Origin: Chthonobacter albigriseus | Lineage (GTDB): Bacteria > Pseudomonadota > Alphaproteobacteria > Rhizobiales > Pleomorphomonadaceae | Assembly (NCBI RefSeq): GCF_013839445.1 | Contig: NZ_JACDIT010000001.1 | Span: 796,658-860,657 of the forward strand | Reading direction: 5' to 3' | Length of the DNA: 64,000 nt | In this document: piece after piece, positions 10,059 to 18,699 of the stretch | Layout: the number at the start of each line of letters is the position of its first letter | Numbering within the stretch: the first letter of the stretch is position 1 | The notes under the pieces: generated by a model | Seen by the model: the letters and a program-made list of their open reading frames with translations, nothing else | The model's database searches: none | Told to the model about the DNA's origin: nothing | Translations under genes and position numbers: made by a program

Positions 10059-10107
10059 ATGGTAGGGCAGCATCCTTGACCTTCAGCCACGTTGAGGAGG
10101 AAACAAG

Positions 10108-11208
10108 ATGCGCGATGTCGTTGTCATTGGAGCCGGCAAGATCGGGTCCACCATCGCCGGGATGCTGGTTGGCAGCGGCGACTACCGGGTTTCCGTGGTC
10201 GACCGTTCGCAGGCGCAGCTCGATCGCATGGATGCGCCGGGCGACGTGGCCCGGGTGGCGCTCGACATCGAGGACAGTTCGGGGCTGACCCGGCTGATCT
10301 CGGGCAAGTTCGCGGTGCTTTCCGCGGCGCCCTACAACCTGACGATCCGGGTGGCGGAGGCCGCGAAGGCGGCGGGCGCCAACTATCTCGACCTCACCGA
10401 AGACGTGGCGACGACGCGCCGCGTGAAACAACTCGCCGAGAATTCCAAGACCGCGTTCATACCGCAGTGCGGGCTGGCGCCGGGGTTCATTTCGATCGTC
10501 GCCAACGATCTGGTGAACCGCTTCGACACGGTGGACAGCGTGCGCCTGCGGGTCGGCGCGCTGCCGCAGTATCCCTCCAACGCGCTGAACTACAATCTGA
10601 CCTGGTCGACGGACGGCGTGATCAACGAGTATTGCGAGCCGTGCGAGGCGATCGTCAACGGCGAGATGCGCGAAGTGCAGCCGCTGGAGGAGCGTGAGGA
10701 GTTCTCGCTCGACGGCGTGGCCTACGAGGCGTTCAACACCTCCGGCGGGCTCGGCACGCTGTGCGAGACCTGGGCAGGCAAGGTGCGCACCCTCAACTAC
10801 AAGACCATCCGCTATCCCGGACACGCCGCCATCATGAAGGCGCTGCTCAACGACCTGCGCCTGCGCGACCGGCGCGAGGTGCTGAAGGACATCCTGGAAC
10901 AGGCGGTGCCGACCACGATGCAGGACGTGGTGATCGTGTTCGTGACGGTGAGCGGCAGCCGCAACGGCCGGTTCGTGCAGGACACCTACGCGCACAAGGT
11001 CTACTCGCAGCCGATCAACGGGGTGATGCATTCCGCCATCCAGGTGACCACCGCCGCCGGTATCTGCGGCGTGCTGGACATGCTGGCCGATGGCGCCATC
11101 CCGACGCACGGCCTGGTGCGGCAAGAGGAGGTTTCGCTCGCCGGCTTCCTCGCCAACCGGTTCGGCAAGGTCTATGCGATGAACGAGGCGGCAGCGCACG
11201 CCGCCTGA
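10108..11208 (+). CDS. Saccharopine dehydrogenase family protein, possibly lysine 6-dehydrogenase
   Basis: 366 aa NAD(P)-dependent oxidoreductase. It begins with a Rossmann motif (VVIGAGKIGSTIAGML), then a saccharopine dehydrogenase C-terminal-type domain (CGLAPGFISIVANDLVNRF near residue 128 is a family hallmark). Length and architecture fit bacterial lysine 6-dehydrogenase-like enzymes as well as generic saccharopine reductases, and the divergent Lrp/AsnC gene supports an amino-acid role. A GAGGAGG ribosome site lies about 6 bases before the ATG. Carboxynorspermidine dehydrogenase is a less likely alternative suggested by the downstream agmatine genes. Family sure, substrate not. Confidence 0.82.
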   Translation: MRDVVVIGAGKIGSTIAGMLVGSGDYRVSVVDRSQAQLDRMDAPGDVARVALDIEDSSGLTRLISGKFAVLSAAPYNLTIRVAEAAKAAGANYLDLTEDVATTRRVKQLAENSKTAFIPQCGLAPGFISIVANDLVNRFDTVDSVRLRVGALPQYPSNALNYNLTWSTDGVINEYCEPCEAIVNGEMREVQPLEEREEFSLDGVAYEAFNTSGGLGTLCETWAGKVRTLNYKTIRYPGHAAIMKALLNDLRLRDRREVLKDILEQAVPTTMQDVVIVFVTVSGSRNGRFVQDTYAHKVYSQPINGVMHSAIQVTTAAGICGVLDMLADGAIPTHGLVRQEEVSLAGFLANRFGKVYAMNEAAAHAA

Positions 11209-11309
11209 CGGAACGGGGCCGTCGGCGCTCGGCGTACCGATGGCCCCTCCCCTCGCCCGGCCGGCTGGCCTATAATCCCTCCCCGTTCAACGACAGGGAT
11301 GGAAACATC

Positions 11310-11789
11310 TTGGCCAACGACGATCTTCTTGCCGAACTCCTGGACCAGGAGCGGCGCCTCACCTTCCCGCGCTTCGACAACGATACGGCGATCGACCTGG
11401 GTCTGGCCGTGGTGGCGGAGGCACGGGCGAAGGCGCTGCCGGTCACCGTCGACGTGACGCGCGCCGGCCAGCAGATCTTCCACATGGCCCTGCCCGGCAC
11501 CGTGGCGGACAACGACCACTGGGTCGCCCGCAAGGTGGCGCTGGTGATGCGCTTCGGGCATTCGTCCTTCTACATGGGCCGCAAGGCGGCGGCGAAGGGC
11601 GTTCCGTTCCACGAGACCTACCTTGTCGATCCCACCGCCTTCGCACCGCATGGCGGGTGTTTCCCGATCATCGTGGAAGGAACCGGCCTCGTCGGCACGG
11701 TGACGGTGTCGGGGCTTCCGCAGGAGGAGGACCACAAGCTGGTGGTCGAGGTGCTCGAACGTTTCCTGAAGGAGCGATTCGACCGCTGA
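11310..11789 (+). CDS. UPF0303 / heme-degrading domain protein
   Basis: 159 aa, matching the roughly 160 aa UPF0303 (GlcG/HbpS-like) family. Recognisable stretches are FDNDTAIDLGLAVVAEARAK, HWVARKVALVMRFGHSS and VVEGTG-like turns near GGCFPIIVEGTGLVGTVTVSGL. The frame is open far upstream, but family length and an AGGGATGGA ribosome-like stretch just before it favour a TTG start at 11310 giving MANDDLLAELLDQE. Biochemical role is uncertain. It lies 101 bases after the dehydrogenase and 73 bases before aguB, all co-directional. Confidence 0.82.
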   Translation: MANDDLLAELLDQERRLTFPRFDNDTAIDLGLAVVAEARAKALPVTVDVTRAGQQIFHMALPGTVADNDHWVARKVALVMRFGHSSFYMGRKAAAKGVPFHETYLVDPTAFAPHGGCFPIIVEGTGLVGTVTVSGLPQEEDHKLVVEVLERFLKERFDR

Positions 11790-11862
11790 TGCGCGTCGTC
11801 TCGCATCCGCCACGGACGCTGCCTACGTCCGTGTACAACCGACCAGCCTGGGACCGGACTCC

Positions 11863-12756
11863 ATGCGCAACGTGACCCTCGCCGCCACGCAGATGGCCTG
11901 CGACTGGGATATCCAGGGCAACATCGCCCGGGCGGAAGCCCTGGTGCGGCAGGCCAAGGGCCGGGGCGCGGACATCGTCCTGATCCAGGAGCTGTTCGAG
12001 ACGCCCTACTTCTGCCAGGACCAGATCCACGCGTTCTTCTCGATCGCCAAGCCGTTCGAAGGGAATCCCCTGATCGAGCGGTTTTCTGGACTCGCCCGCG
12101 AGCTCGGCGTCGTGCTGCCGCTGTCCTATTTCGAGCGGGCCGGTCAGGCCTACTACAATTCGCTCGCCGTGATCGATGCGGACGGCAGCGTGCTCGGCAA
12201 CTACCGCAAGAGCCACATCCCGGACGGGCCGGGCTACACTGAGAAGTTCTACTTCTCGCCGGGCGACACCGGGTTCCGCACCTTCACGACCCGGTTCGCG
12301 GAGATCGGCATCGGGATCTGCTGGGACCAGTGGTTCCCCGAGACGGCACGCAGCCTCGCTCTCCTCGGCGCGGAGGTGCTGTTCTATCCGACCGCGATCG
12401 GATCGGAGCCTCAGGACAAGACGCTCGACAGCGCCGCCCACTGGCAAAGGGTGATGCAGGGCCATGCGGGCGCCAATCTGATGCCGCTGGTGGCCAGCAA
12501 CCGGATCGGAACCGAGGCGGGGCGGAACGGGACGGAGATCACCTTCTACGGCTCGTCCTTCATCGCCGATCCGACCGGGGACAAGGTGGCGGAAATGGAC
12601 CGGGTGAGCGAGGGCGTGGTGACCGCGACCTTCGATCTCGACGCGGTGGCGCATCAACGGCGGTCCTGGGGCGTATTCCGCGATCGGCGGCCGGAACTCT
12701 ATGGCGCCATCAATACGCTGGACGGCCGCACTCCGCACCGGGCGACGGTGCGCTGA
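11863..12756 (+). CDS. aguB: N-carbamoylputrescine amidase
   Basis: 297 aa nitrilase-superfamily amidase that hydrolyses N-carbamoylputrescine to putrescine, ammonia and CO2. The catalytic triad is visible: Glu in [11 protein letters not shown] (about 42), Lys in [12 protein letters not shown] (about 116) and Cys in [12 protein letters not shown] (about 152). ETPYFCQ and [11 protein letters not shown] are characteristic of AguB rather than generic nitrilases. It lies directly upstream of agmatine deiminase, its pathway partner, with 26 bases between them, which supports the specific assignment. Confidence 0.95.
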   Translation: MRNVTLAATQMACDWDIQGNIARAEALVRQAKGRGADIVLIQELFETPYFCQDQIHAFFSIAKPFEGNPLIERFSGLARELGVVLPLSYFERAGQAYYNSLAVIDADGSVLGNYRKSHIPDGPGYTEKFYFSPGDTGFRTFTTRFAEIGIGICWDQWFPETARSLALLGAEVLFYPTAIGSEPQDKTLDSAAHWQRVMQGHAGANLMPLVASNRIGTEAGRNGTEITFYGSSFIADPTGDKVAEMDRVSEGVVTATFDLDAVAHQRRSWGVFRDRRPELYGAINTLDGRTPHRATVR

Positions 12757-12782
12757 CTCACGGACGGGGCACGACAACGACC

Positions 12783-13895
12783 ATGGCCGACCACCTGACC
12801 TCAACGCCGGCCGCCGACGGCTTCGCCATGCCGGCCGAATGGGCGCCGCACGCGGGCTGCTGGATGATCTGGCCGGAGCGACCGGACAACTGGCGACTGG
12901 GCGCCAAGCCGGCGCAGGCGGCGTTCACCGCCGTGGCGGAGGCGATCGCGGACTTCGAGCCGGTGACGATGATCGTCTCGGGCCGGCAGTTCGAGAACGC
13001 GCGGGCGCGGCTCACGCCGCGCATCCGGGTGGTGGAGGCCTCCACGAACGACGCCTGGTGCCGCGACACGGGGCCGACCTTCGTTCAAGACGAGCGCGGG
13101 CGGGTGCGGGCGGTGGACTGGACCTTCAACGCCTGGGGCGGGCTCGAAGGCGGGCTTTATTTCCCCTGGGATGAGGACGACCGCCTCGCGATGAAGATCG
13201 CGGAAATCGAGCGGGTGGACCGCTACCGGGCGCCGTTCGTGCTGGAGGGCGGATCGATCCACGTGGACGGCGAAGGGACCGTGCTGACCACGGAGGAGTG
13301 TCTCCTCAACCCCAACCGCAACCCCGGACTGACCCGCATCGAGATCGAGGAGCACCTGAAGGCCTACCTCGGTGTCTCGGCCGTCATCTGGCTCGGCCGC
13401 GGGATCCACAACGACGAGACGAACGGGCACGTGGACAACATCGCCTGCTTCGCGCGTCCGGGCGTGGTGCTCCTGTCGTGGTGCGACGATCCGGCGGATC
13501 CGCAACATGCGATCTCGATCGAGGCATTCGAACGGTTGTCGGCCGCCAGAGACGCGAAAGGACGGGCGCTGGAGATCGTCAAGCTGCCGACACCCGGGCC
13601 GCTGACCGTGAGCGCTGAAGAGGCGGACGGCGTCGACGCCGTGCTTGCCCATGGCTCCGCGATCGACGCCGGCATGGAACGGCGCGCGGGTCACCGCATG
13701 GCGGGATCCTACGTCAACTTCTACATCGCCAATGGCGGCATCGTGGCGCCGCGGCTCGATCCGCGGACGGATGAAGACGCGCTCACCATCCTTCGCCGGG
13801 TGTTCCCGGACAGAAAGGTGGTCGGTGTGGCGACGCGCGAGATCCTGCTCGGCGGCGGCAACATCCACTGCATCACGCAGCAGCAGCCTCTCTGA
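12783..13895 (+). CDS. aguA: Agmatine deiminase
   Basis: 370 aa peptidyl-arginine-deiminase-like enzyme converting agmatine to N-carbamoylputrescine and ammonia. Features are [22 protein letters not shown] at the N-terminus (agmatine-deiminase signature), [26 protein letters not shown] with the active-site His, and the catalytic Cys in [11 protein letters not shown] near residue 364. The ATG at 12783 is chosen for the family's N-terminus although the frame extends upstream into aguB. With aguB it forms a complete agmatine-to-putrescine route; no arginine decarboxylase is in the window. Confidence 0.96.
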   Translation: MADHLTSTPAADGFAMPAEWAPHAGCWMIWPERPDNWRLGAKPAQAAFTAVAEAIADFEPVTMIVSGRQFENARARLTPRIRVVEASTNDAWCRDTGPTFVQDERGRVRAVDWTFNAWGGLEGGLYFPWDEDDRLAMKIAEIERVDRYRAPFVLEGGSIHVDGEGTVLTTEECLLNPNRNPGLTRIEIEEHLKAYLGVSAVIWLGRGIHNDETNGHVDNIACFARPGVVLLSWCDDPADPQHAISIEAFERLSAARDAKGRALEIVKLPTPGPLTVSAEEADGVDAVLAHGSAIDAGMERRAGHRMAGSYVNFYIANGGIVAPRLDPRTDEDALTILRRVFPDRKVVGVATREILLGGGNIHCITQQQPL

Positions 13896-13922
13896 ACGGC
13901 CGGTTCAGGCTTAGTTCAGCTT

Positions 13923-13949
13923 CGCCACGATGGGCCTGCCATCGTGGCG
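13923..13949 (+). terminator. Stem-loop after the agmatine operon
   Basis: A perfect 11-bp stem (CGCCACGATGG with CCATCGTGGCG) with a GCCTG loop starts 28 bases after the aguA stop. It is followed by GGCTTGCCTC, not a T run, so termination may be weak or Rho-assisted, or the hairpin may protect the mRNA end. Confidence 0.55.
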
Positions 13950-14049
13950 GGCTTGCCTCAATCCAGCTGTTTTCAGCCTCCGTGCGGTCGTGTTGCGGTC
14001 GTTCTTATCGGTCAATCTGACGATCGGCAACGGGCGCCGGCCCTTGAGC

Positions 14050-14075
14050 GGAACCAGAGCCGCCGGGCTGCCGTT
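14050..14075 (+). promoter_or_regulatory. EcfG-type general stress promoter upstream of the OmpA-family gene
   Basis: GGAAC at 14050-14054 and CGTT at 14072-14075 are separated by 17 bases, an exact match to the alphaproteobacterial EcfG promoter pattern. The predicted start site is about 30 bases before the ATG at 14114, with a GGAAGGAAG ribosome site in between. The position relative to the gene is ideal; activity is inferred. Confidence 0.6.
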
Positions 14076-14113
14076 CGACAGACAGACCGCAGACGGGAAG
14101 GAAGTCGACCCCC

Positions 14114-16267
14114 ATGGCGAAGAAGAAATCACAACTCCTGGCCGGAGTGTTCATCCCGGCGCTGATCCTCGCCGACATCGGCGCAGCCATGGCCGCAGCG
14201 CCGGAGCCTATGGTGCTGGCCCAGAGCGAGGAAGAGCTCCTGCTCCTGAGGCAGCAGCAACAGCAGCAGCAACAGCAGGAAGGCGGAGAGCAGGCTCCGG
14301 CTGAGGCGCCCCCCGAGGAGGTGCCTCCGCCTGTCGAAGCGCCGGTCGAGGAAGCTCCGCCGCCGGTTGAGGAAGCTCCGCCGCCGGTCGAGGAGGCCCC
14401 GCCACCGGTCGAGGAGGCCCCGCCACCGGTCGAGGAGCCCGCGCCCGAGCCCGAGGCGCCACCGCCTGTCGAGGAGCCAGCCCCGGAACCCGCACCTCTC
14501 GAGGAACCGGCGCCCACTGCGGAAGAGCCTGCCGTCGAGGAGCCTGCGCCGACTGCCGAACCGCCGGCCGTTGAAGAGCGTGCGCCCGAGGCTGTGCCTG
14601 AAGTGATCGAGCCCGCTCCCGAGCCTGAAGCGCCCGCCGCCGAAGAGCCTGCGGCCGAACCGGAAGCACCTGCGGCCGAGGAACCCGCGCCGGCACCCGA
14701 AGCGCCTGCGGCAGAGCCGGAAGCGTCCGCAGCCGAAACGGCTCCTTCCACGGAACCGCCTGCAGCCGAGACCCCGGCTCAGCCGGTGACGGAGGCGGAC
14801 GAGCAGCAGCGCCGTGATGACCTCCGCGAAGAACTGCGGCGGAGACGCGCCCTGGAGCAGAACGGCGAAGCGGCCGAACCCGCGCCTGGAACGGAAGCGC
14901 CGGCCGGCGGCGAAACGCCCTCGCCCGAAGAACCCGTTCCGCCCGCCACCGAAGCGCCCGCGGCAGGCGAAAGCGCGCCTCAGGCCACCCCGGAGACAAC
15001 CACGCCGGAGGCTCCTACGCCTGAGCAGCCGGCGCCCGGCGCGGATGCTCCCGCAGCGGATGCTCCGGCCACTCCGGAAGGCCAGACGGCTCCCGCCACG
15101 GAGGCGCCAGCCACGACGGCTCCGGACCAACAGACCCCCGCGGCCCAGCCGCCCGCCGTGGAAGCGCCCGCCCCGGACGGTGCCGCCGGCCAGCAGACCG
15201 GAACGGACCTGCGCCAGCAGGAGCTCGACCTCCGGCTTCAGGAACTGGATGCCCGGGAGCGGGAGCAGCTTCGCGAGGAGCGGCTGCGCAACCGGGAAGC
15301 CGACCTCGCCGACCGCGAGCGCCAGCTGCGGCTGCTGGAGCAGCGCGACACGGACTTCCGGCTCTCCGACATTCGGCGCGACCGGGAGGAGCGGCGGAAC
15401 GAGGCCGGCCAGATCGTGATCATCGAGCCGGGCGGCCGCCGCATCATCGAGGAGGATGGCCGGACGGTCATTCGATACAACGAGATCAACCGGCTGCGCT
15501 TCGGTTCCGAGGACGTCCGGGAGGAGCGGCTCGACAACGGCTACACCCAGACGATCGTGGTGCGGCCGAACGGGACGCGGGTCATCACCGTTCTCGATGA
15601 CGACGGTCATGTGGTGCGCCGCGTCCGCCGGACCCGGGATGGCGACGACTTCATCCTGTTCGACAACCGCGAGCTCTATGGCGATCGCCGCGGTCCGCGC
15701 GACGAGTTCGAGTACATCGTGCGCGACGTGCCGCCGCCGCGGATCACCATTCCGCAGGACGAGTACATCGTGGATGTCGACGACGCCGATCCCGGTGAGA
15801 TCTACGAGACGTTCATGGCGCCGCCGGTGCAGGCGCCGCCGCGCCGCTACTCGCTGGACCAGGTGGTGAACACCCCTGCCCTGCTCAACCGCGTCCGCCG
15901 GGTGGACCTCAACACGATCACCTTCGACACCGGCTCCTGGACGGTGGCCGAGACGCAGATCGAATCGCTGGAGACGATCGCCGACGCGCTTCTCGACGTG
16001 CTCGCGAAGAACCCGAACGAGGTGTTCCTGATCGAGGGGCATACAGATGCGGTGGGATCGGACATCGACAACCTGTCGCTGTCGGATCGTCGTGCGGAGG
16101 AGGTCGCGACGCTGCTGACCTCGTTCTACAAGGTGCCTGCGGAGAACCTGACGACCAAGGGCTACGGCGAGCAGGATCTCAAGGTGAAGACCGAGAATGC
16201 CGAGCGCGAGAACCGCCGGGTGACGGTGCGGCGGATCACCGATCTCATCGAGACCGGCCAGCGCTGA
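14114..16267 (+). CDS. OmpA-family protein with long Pro/Ala/Glu-rich and coiled-coil regions
   Basis: 717 aa envelope protein. A basic N-terminus and hydrophobic stretch (residues 1-28) look like a signal peptide. Then come nine consecutive Gln (about residues 47-55), a roughly 310-residue Pro/Ala/Glu low-complexity region with PPPVEEA repeats, and a charged Arg/Glu helical segment (RQQELDLRLQELDARERE onward, about 365-435). A beta-rich central part follows. The C-terminal OmpA peptidoglycan-binding domain (about 600-710) includes IEGHTDAVGSDIDNLSLSDR and ENRRVTVRRI. It may span the periplasm and tie the envelope to peptidoglycan. An EcfG-like promoter precedes it. Domain assignment is sure; function is not. 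Confidence 0.9.
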   Translation: MAKKKSQLLAGVFIPALILADIGAAMAAAPEPMVLAQSEEELLLLRQQQQQQQQQEGGEQAPAEAPPEEVPPPVEAPVEEAPPPVEEAPPPVEEAPPPVEEAPPPVEEPAPEPEAPPPVEEPAPEPAPLEEPAPTAEEPAVEEPAPTAEPPAVEERAPEAVPEVIEPAPEPEAPAAEEPAAEPEAPAAEEPAPAPEAPAAEPEASAAETAPSTEPPAAETPAQPVTEADEQQRRDDLREELRRRRALEQNGEAAEPAPGTEAPAGGETPSPEEPVPPATEAPAAGESAPQATPETTTPEAPTPEQPAPGADAPAADAPATPEGQTAPATEAPATTAPDQQTPAAQPPAVEAPAPDGAAGQQTGTDLRQQELDLRLQELDAREREQLREERLRNREADLADRERQLRLLEQRDTDFRLSDIRRDREERRNEAGQIVIIEPGGRRIIEEDGRTVIRYNEINRLRFGSEDVREERLDNGYTQTIVVRPNGTRVITVLDDDGHVVRRVRRTRDGDDFILFDNRELYGDRRGPRDEFEYIVRDVPPPRITIPQDEYIVDVDDADPGEIYETFMAPPVQAPPRRYSLDQVVNTPALLNRVRRVDLNTITFDTGSWTVAETQIESLETIADALLDVLAKNPNEVFLIEGHTDAVGSDIDNLSLSDRRAEEVATLLTSFYKVPAENLTTKGYGEQDLKVKTENAERENRRVTVRRITDLIETGQR
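14252..14278 (+). repeat. CAG/CAA trinucleotide run encoding nine glutamines
   Basis: Nine consecutive Gln codons, seven CAG and two CAA, lie just after the signal peptide of the OmpA-family gene. Slippage-prone, so length could vary between strains. Confidence 0.95.
14351..14434 (+). repeat. Four tandem 21-bp units encoding EAPPPVE repeats
   Basis: Units at 14351-14371, 14372-14392, 14393-14413 and 14414-14434. Units 1 and 2 differ at one base, and units 3 and 4 are identical. They keep the reading frame and give four EAPPPVE heptads. The near-identity of DNA, not only protein, indicates recent unit duplication. Confidence 0.93.
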
Positions 16268-16286
16268 CCTTCCAGTCGGGTAACAA

Positions 16287-16318
16287 GGGCCGCCGCGGAC
16301 CACCGCGGCGGCCCCTTT
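16287..16318 (+). terminator. Intrinsic terminator of the OmpA-family gene
   Basis: A perfect 12-bp stem, GGGCCGCCGCGG with CCGCGGCGGCCC, and a 4-base loop, followed by CTTT, begins 20 bases after the stop codon. Confidence 0.75.
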
Positions 16319-16348
16319 GCATGGCCCGGCTCGCGGCTCGGGTGGACT

Positions 16349-17800
16349 GTGGACACCACCAATGCGGACGGCCATGATCGCGGGCCTCGAAACGAAGCGC
16401 CGGAGCCACGAATCTTGCTGCCGTTCCTGATCGCCGCCGACACGGCGGATGAGTCCGTCCCCATCCACGTCGTGTCGGAGGAGAGCCTCGCAGCAACGGC
16501 GGCCGCGCTTCCGGAAGGCTCCCGGGCCTGGGTGGAGGCCAACGGGTTCAAGGCGTCAGCCGGCAGTCACGTCATCGTCCCGGGTGCCGACGGACGGCTG
16601 GGGTCGGTGCTGTTCGGCCTGGGAAAGACGAGCAGTAGAGCACGCTCGCCGTTCCTCGTGGGACATCTGGCAACAGCGCTGCCGCCCGCAACCTACCGGC
16701 TCGTCACCTTCGAGGGCGATCTGGACCTCTCGGTGCTCGCCTTCGCGCTCGGCAGCTACCGGTTCGAGCGTTATGTGAAGCCGCGCCCGAACATGCCGCG
16801 GCTGGTGCTGCCATCTAGCATCGACGCCACCGCCTTGGAGCGCACGGTGCGGGCCGTGTTCGCCACGCGGGACCTCATCAACACGCCCGCGAACGACCTC
16901 GGCACGGAGGAACTCGCGGCAGCCGCCAAGAGCCTCGGCGAGCGCCATGGGGCACAGGTCCGCGAAATCATCGGTGAGGACCTCCTGTCGGCGAACTTCC
17001 CCCTGGTCTACGCGGTGGGGGCTGCCAGCGACAGGCTTCCGCGTCTGGTGGATTTCACCTGGGGCGACGAGAACCACGAGAAGGTGACCCTGGTGGGCAA
17101 GGGTGTGGTGTTCGACACGGGCGGCCTCAACATCAAGCCCGACAATTCCATGCTGCTGATGAAGAAGGACATGGGCGGTGCGGCGAACGTGCTCGGGCTG
17201 GCCCAGATGATCATGGAGGCGGGCCTGCGCGTCCGCCTGCGCGTGATCGTGCCGATCGTGGAGAACGCCATCTCCGGTCGCGCTTTCCGGCCGGGCGACG
17301 TGTTCCGCAGCCGGAAAGGGCTAACGGTGGAGATCGGCAACACGGATGCGGAGGGGCGGCTGATCCTGGCCGACGCACTGGCGCTCGCGGACGAGGAAGC
17401 GCCGGCGCTGCTCGTCGACATGGCGACGCTGACCGGCGCGGCGCGCGTGGCGCTCGGGCCGGATCTGCCGCCGATCTACACCCACGACGATCGGCTGGCC
17501 GACGATCTTGCCGTGGCGGCGATGGAGGTCAACGACCCGAGTTGGCGGCTCCCGCTCTGGCCGGCCTACGACTCGATGCTGAGTTCAAAGGTCGCGGACG
17601 TGAACCACGTCACGACGGGGGGCATGGCGGGATCGATCACGGCGGCGCTGTTCCTTGGCCGCTTCGTGGAGAAGGCCGCCTCCTGGCTCCATGCCGACAT
17701 CTTCGGATGGGTGCCCTCGGCCAAGCCGGGACAGCCGGAAGGTGGGGAAGCGCAGGTGATCCGTTCGCTGTTCGCGCTTCTGGAGAAGCGTTACGGCTGA
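16349..17800 (+). CDS. Leucyl aminopeptidase family protein (peptidase M17)
   Basis: 483 aa cytosolic two-metal aminopeptidase. The catalytic domain shows VGKGVVFDTGGLNIKP (active-site Lys and metal Asp), the M17 signature NTDAEGRLILADALALAD near residue 331, and the preceding MKKDMGGAA. The N-terminal domain is shorter and divergent from PepA, as in the second M17 group common in alphaproteobacteria. The start is uncertain: a GTG at 16349 without a clear ribosome site is the longest, and no ATG nearby in frame is better placed. It converges on aapP with a terminator between. Confidence 0.93.
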   Translation: MDTTNADGHDRGPRNEAPEPRILLPFLIAADTADESVPIHVVSEESLAATAAALPEGSRAWVEANGFKASAGSHVIVPGADGRLGSVLFGLGKTSSRARSPFLVGHLATALPPATYRLVTFEGDLDLSVLAFALGSYRFERYVKPRPNMPRLVLPSSIDATALERTVRAVFATRDLINTPANDLGTEELAAAAKSLGERHGAQVREIIGEDLLSANFPLVYAVGAASDRLPRLVDFTWGDENHEKVTLVGKGVVFDTGGLNIKPDNSMLLMKKDMGGAANVLGLAQMIMEAGLRVRLRVIVPIVENAISGRAFRPGDVFRSRKGLTVEIGNTDAEGRLILADALALADEEAPALLVDMATLTGAARVALGPDLPPIYTHDDRLADDLAVAAMEVNDPSWRLPLWPAYDSMLSSKVADVNHVTTGGMAGSITAALFLGRFVEKAASWLHADIFGWVPSAKPGQPEGGEAQVIRSLFALLEKRYG

Positions 17801-17806
17801 ACGAAG

Positions 17807-17835
17807 AAGGGCGCCCCTTGCCGGGAGCGCCCTTT
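17807..17835. terminator. Stem-loop between convergent pepA-like gene and aapP
   Basis: AAGGGCGC pairs with GCGCCCTT around a 12-base loop, with a TTT after it on the + strand. It sits 6 bases after the aminopeptidase stop and 20 bases beyond the aapP stop on the other strand, so it can serve both. Confidence 0.6.
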
Positions 17836-17854
17836 CCGGTCCTCCGTAATCCGC

Positions 17855-18649
17855 TCAGTGCAGGATCTGGCTGAGGAAGAGCTTGGTCCGCTCGTGCTGC
17901 GGGTTGTTGAAGAAGGCGTTCGGCTCGTTCTGCTCGACGATCTGGCCCTGGTCCATGAAGATGACCCGGTTGGCGACCTGCCGCGCGAAGCCCATTTCGT
18001 GGGTGACGCAGATCATGGTCATGCCGCTCTCGGCGAGACCGATCATGACCTCCAGCACTTCCTTGACCATCTCCGGATCGAGGGCGGAGGTGGGCTCGTC
18101 GAACAACATCACCTTGGGCCGCATGCAGAGCGAACGGGCGATCGCCACGCGCTGCTGCTGTCCGCCGGAGAGCTGGCCGGGGTACTTGTTGGCCTGCTCC
18201 GGGATCTTGACCCGCTCCAGGTAGTGCATGGCGAGCTGATCGGCTTCCTTCTTGGGCATCTTGCGGACCCAGATCGGGGCGAGCGTGCAGTTCTCCAGGA
18301 TGGTGAGGTGCGGGAACAGGTTGAAGTGCTGGAACACCATTCCGACTTCACGGCGGACCTCGTCAATGCGCTTGAGGTCGTTCGTGAGTTCGATGCCGTC
18401 GACGACGATCTTGCCCTTCTGGTGCTCCTCCAGCCGGTTGATGCAGCGGATCATGGTGGACTTGCCCGATCCGGAGGGGCCGCACACCACGATGCGCTCG
18501 CCGCGGCGAACCGTGAGGTTGATGTCACGGAGGACGTGGAACTCCCCGTACCACTTGTTCACGCCAACGAGTTCGACGGCAACCTCCTTGCCGACGCTCA
18601 TCTGGACCCGATCGGCGGACGCGTCCGCGGCGGCGCTGGTGCTGGACAT
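17855..18649 (-). CDS. aapP: General L-amino acid ABC transporter, ATP-binding protein
   Basis: 264 aa ABC ATPase. Walker [10 protein letters not shown], signature [15 protein letters not shown], and Walker [17 protein letters not shown] are intact. Polar amino-acid subfamily markers ([40 protein letters not shown]) are present. It has a short extra N-terminus of about 20 residues as in other AapP proteins. It is last in the aapJQMP operon, 50 bases after aapM, and ends close to the bidirectional stem-loop. It powers uptake of a broad range of L-amino acids. Confidence 0.95.
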   Translation of the reverse strand: MSSTSAAADASADRVQMSVGKEVAVELVGVNKWYGEFHVLRDINLTVRRGERIVVCGPSGSGKSTMIRCINRLEEHQKGKIVVDGIELTNDLKRIDEVRREVGMVFQHFNLFPHLTILENCTLAPIWVRKMPKKEADQLAMHYLERVKIPEQANKYPGQLSGGQQQRVAIARSLCMRPKVMLFDEPTSALDPEMVKEVLEVMIGLAESGMTMICVTHEMGFARQVANRVIFMDQGQIVEQNEPNAFFNNPQHERTKLFLSQILH

Positions 18650-18699
18650 TGTGCTTACCCCTGCGGTTTTCTTTTCGGTCGTTATGCGTATCGGTCAGA

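Noticed and set aside
14252..14434. Tandem repeats as a CRISPR array
   Set aside because: The repeats are short, contiguous, in frame and without spacers.
14129..16468. 779-codon minus-strand ORF opposite the OmpA-family gene
   Set aside because: Its Gly/Arg/Phe repeats are the mirror of the Pro/Ala/Glu repeats on the coding strand; the plus frame has a signal peptide and an OmpA domain.
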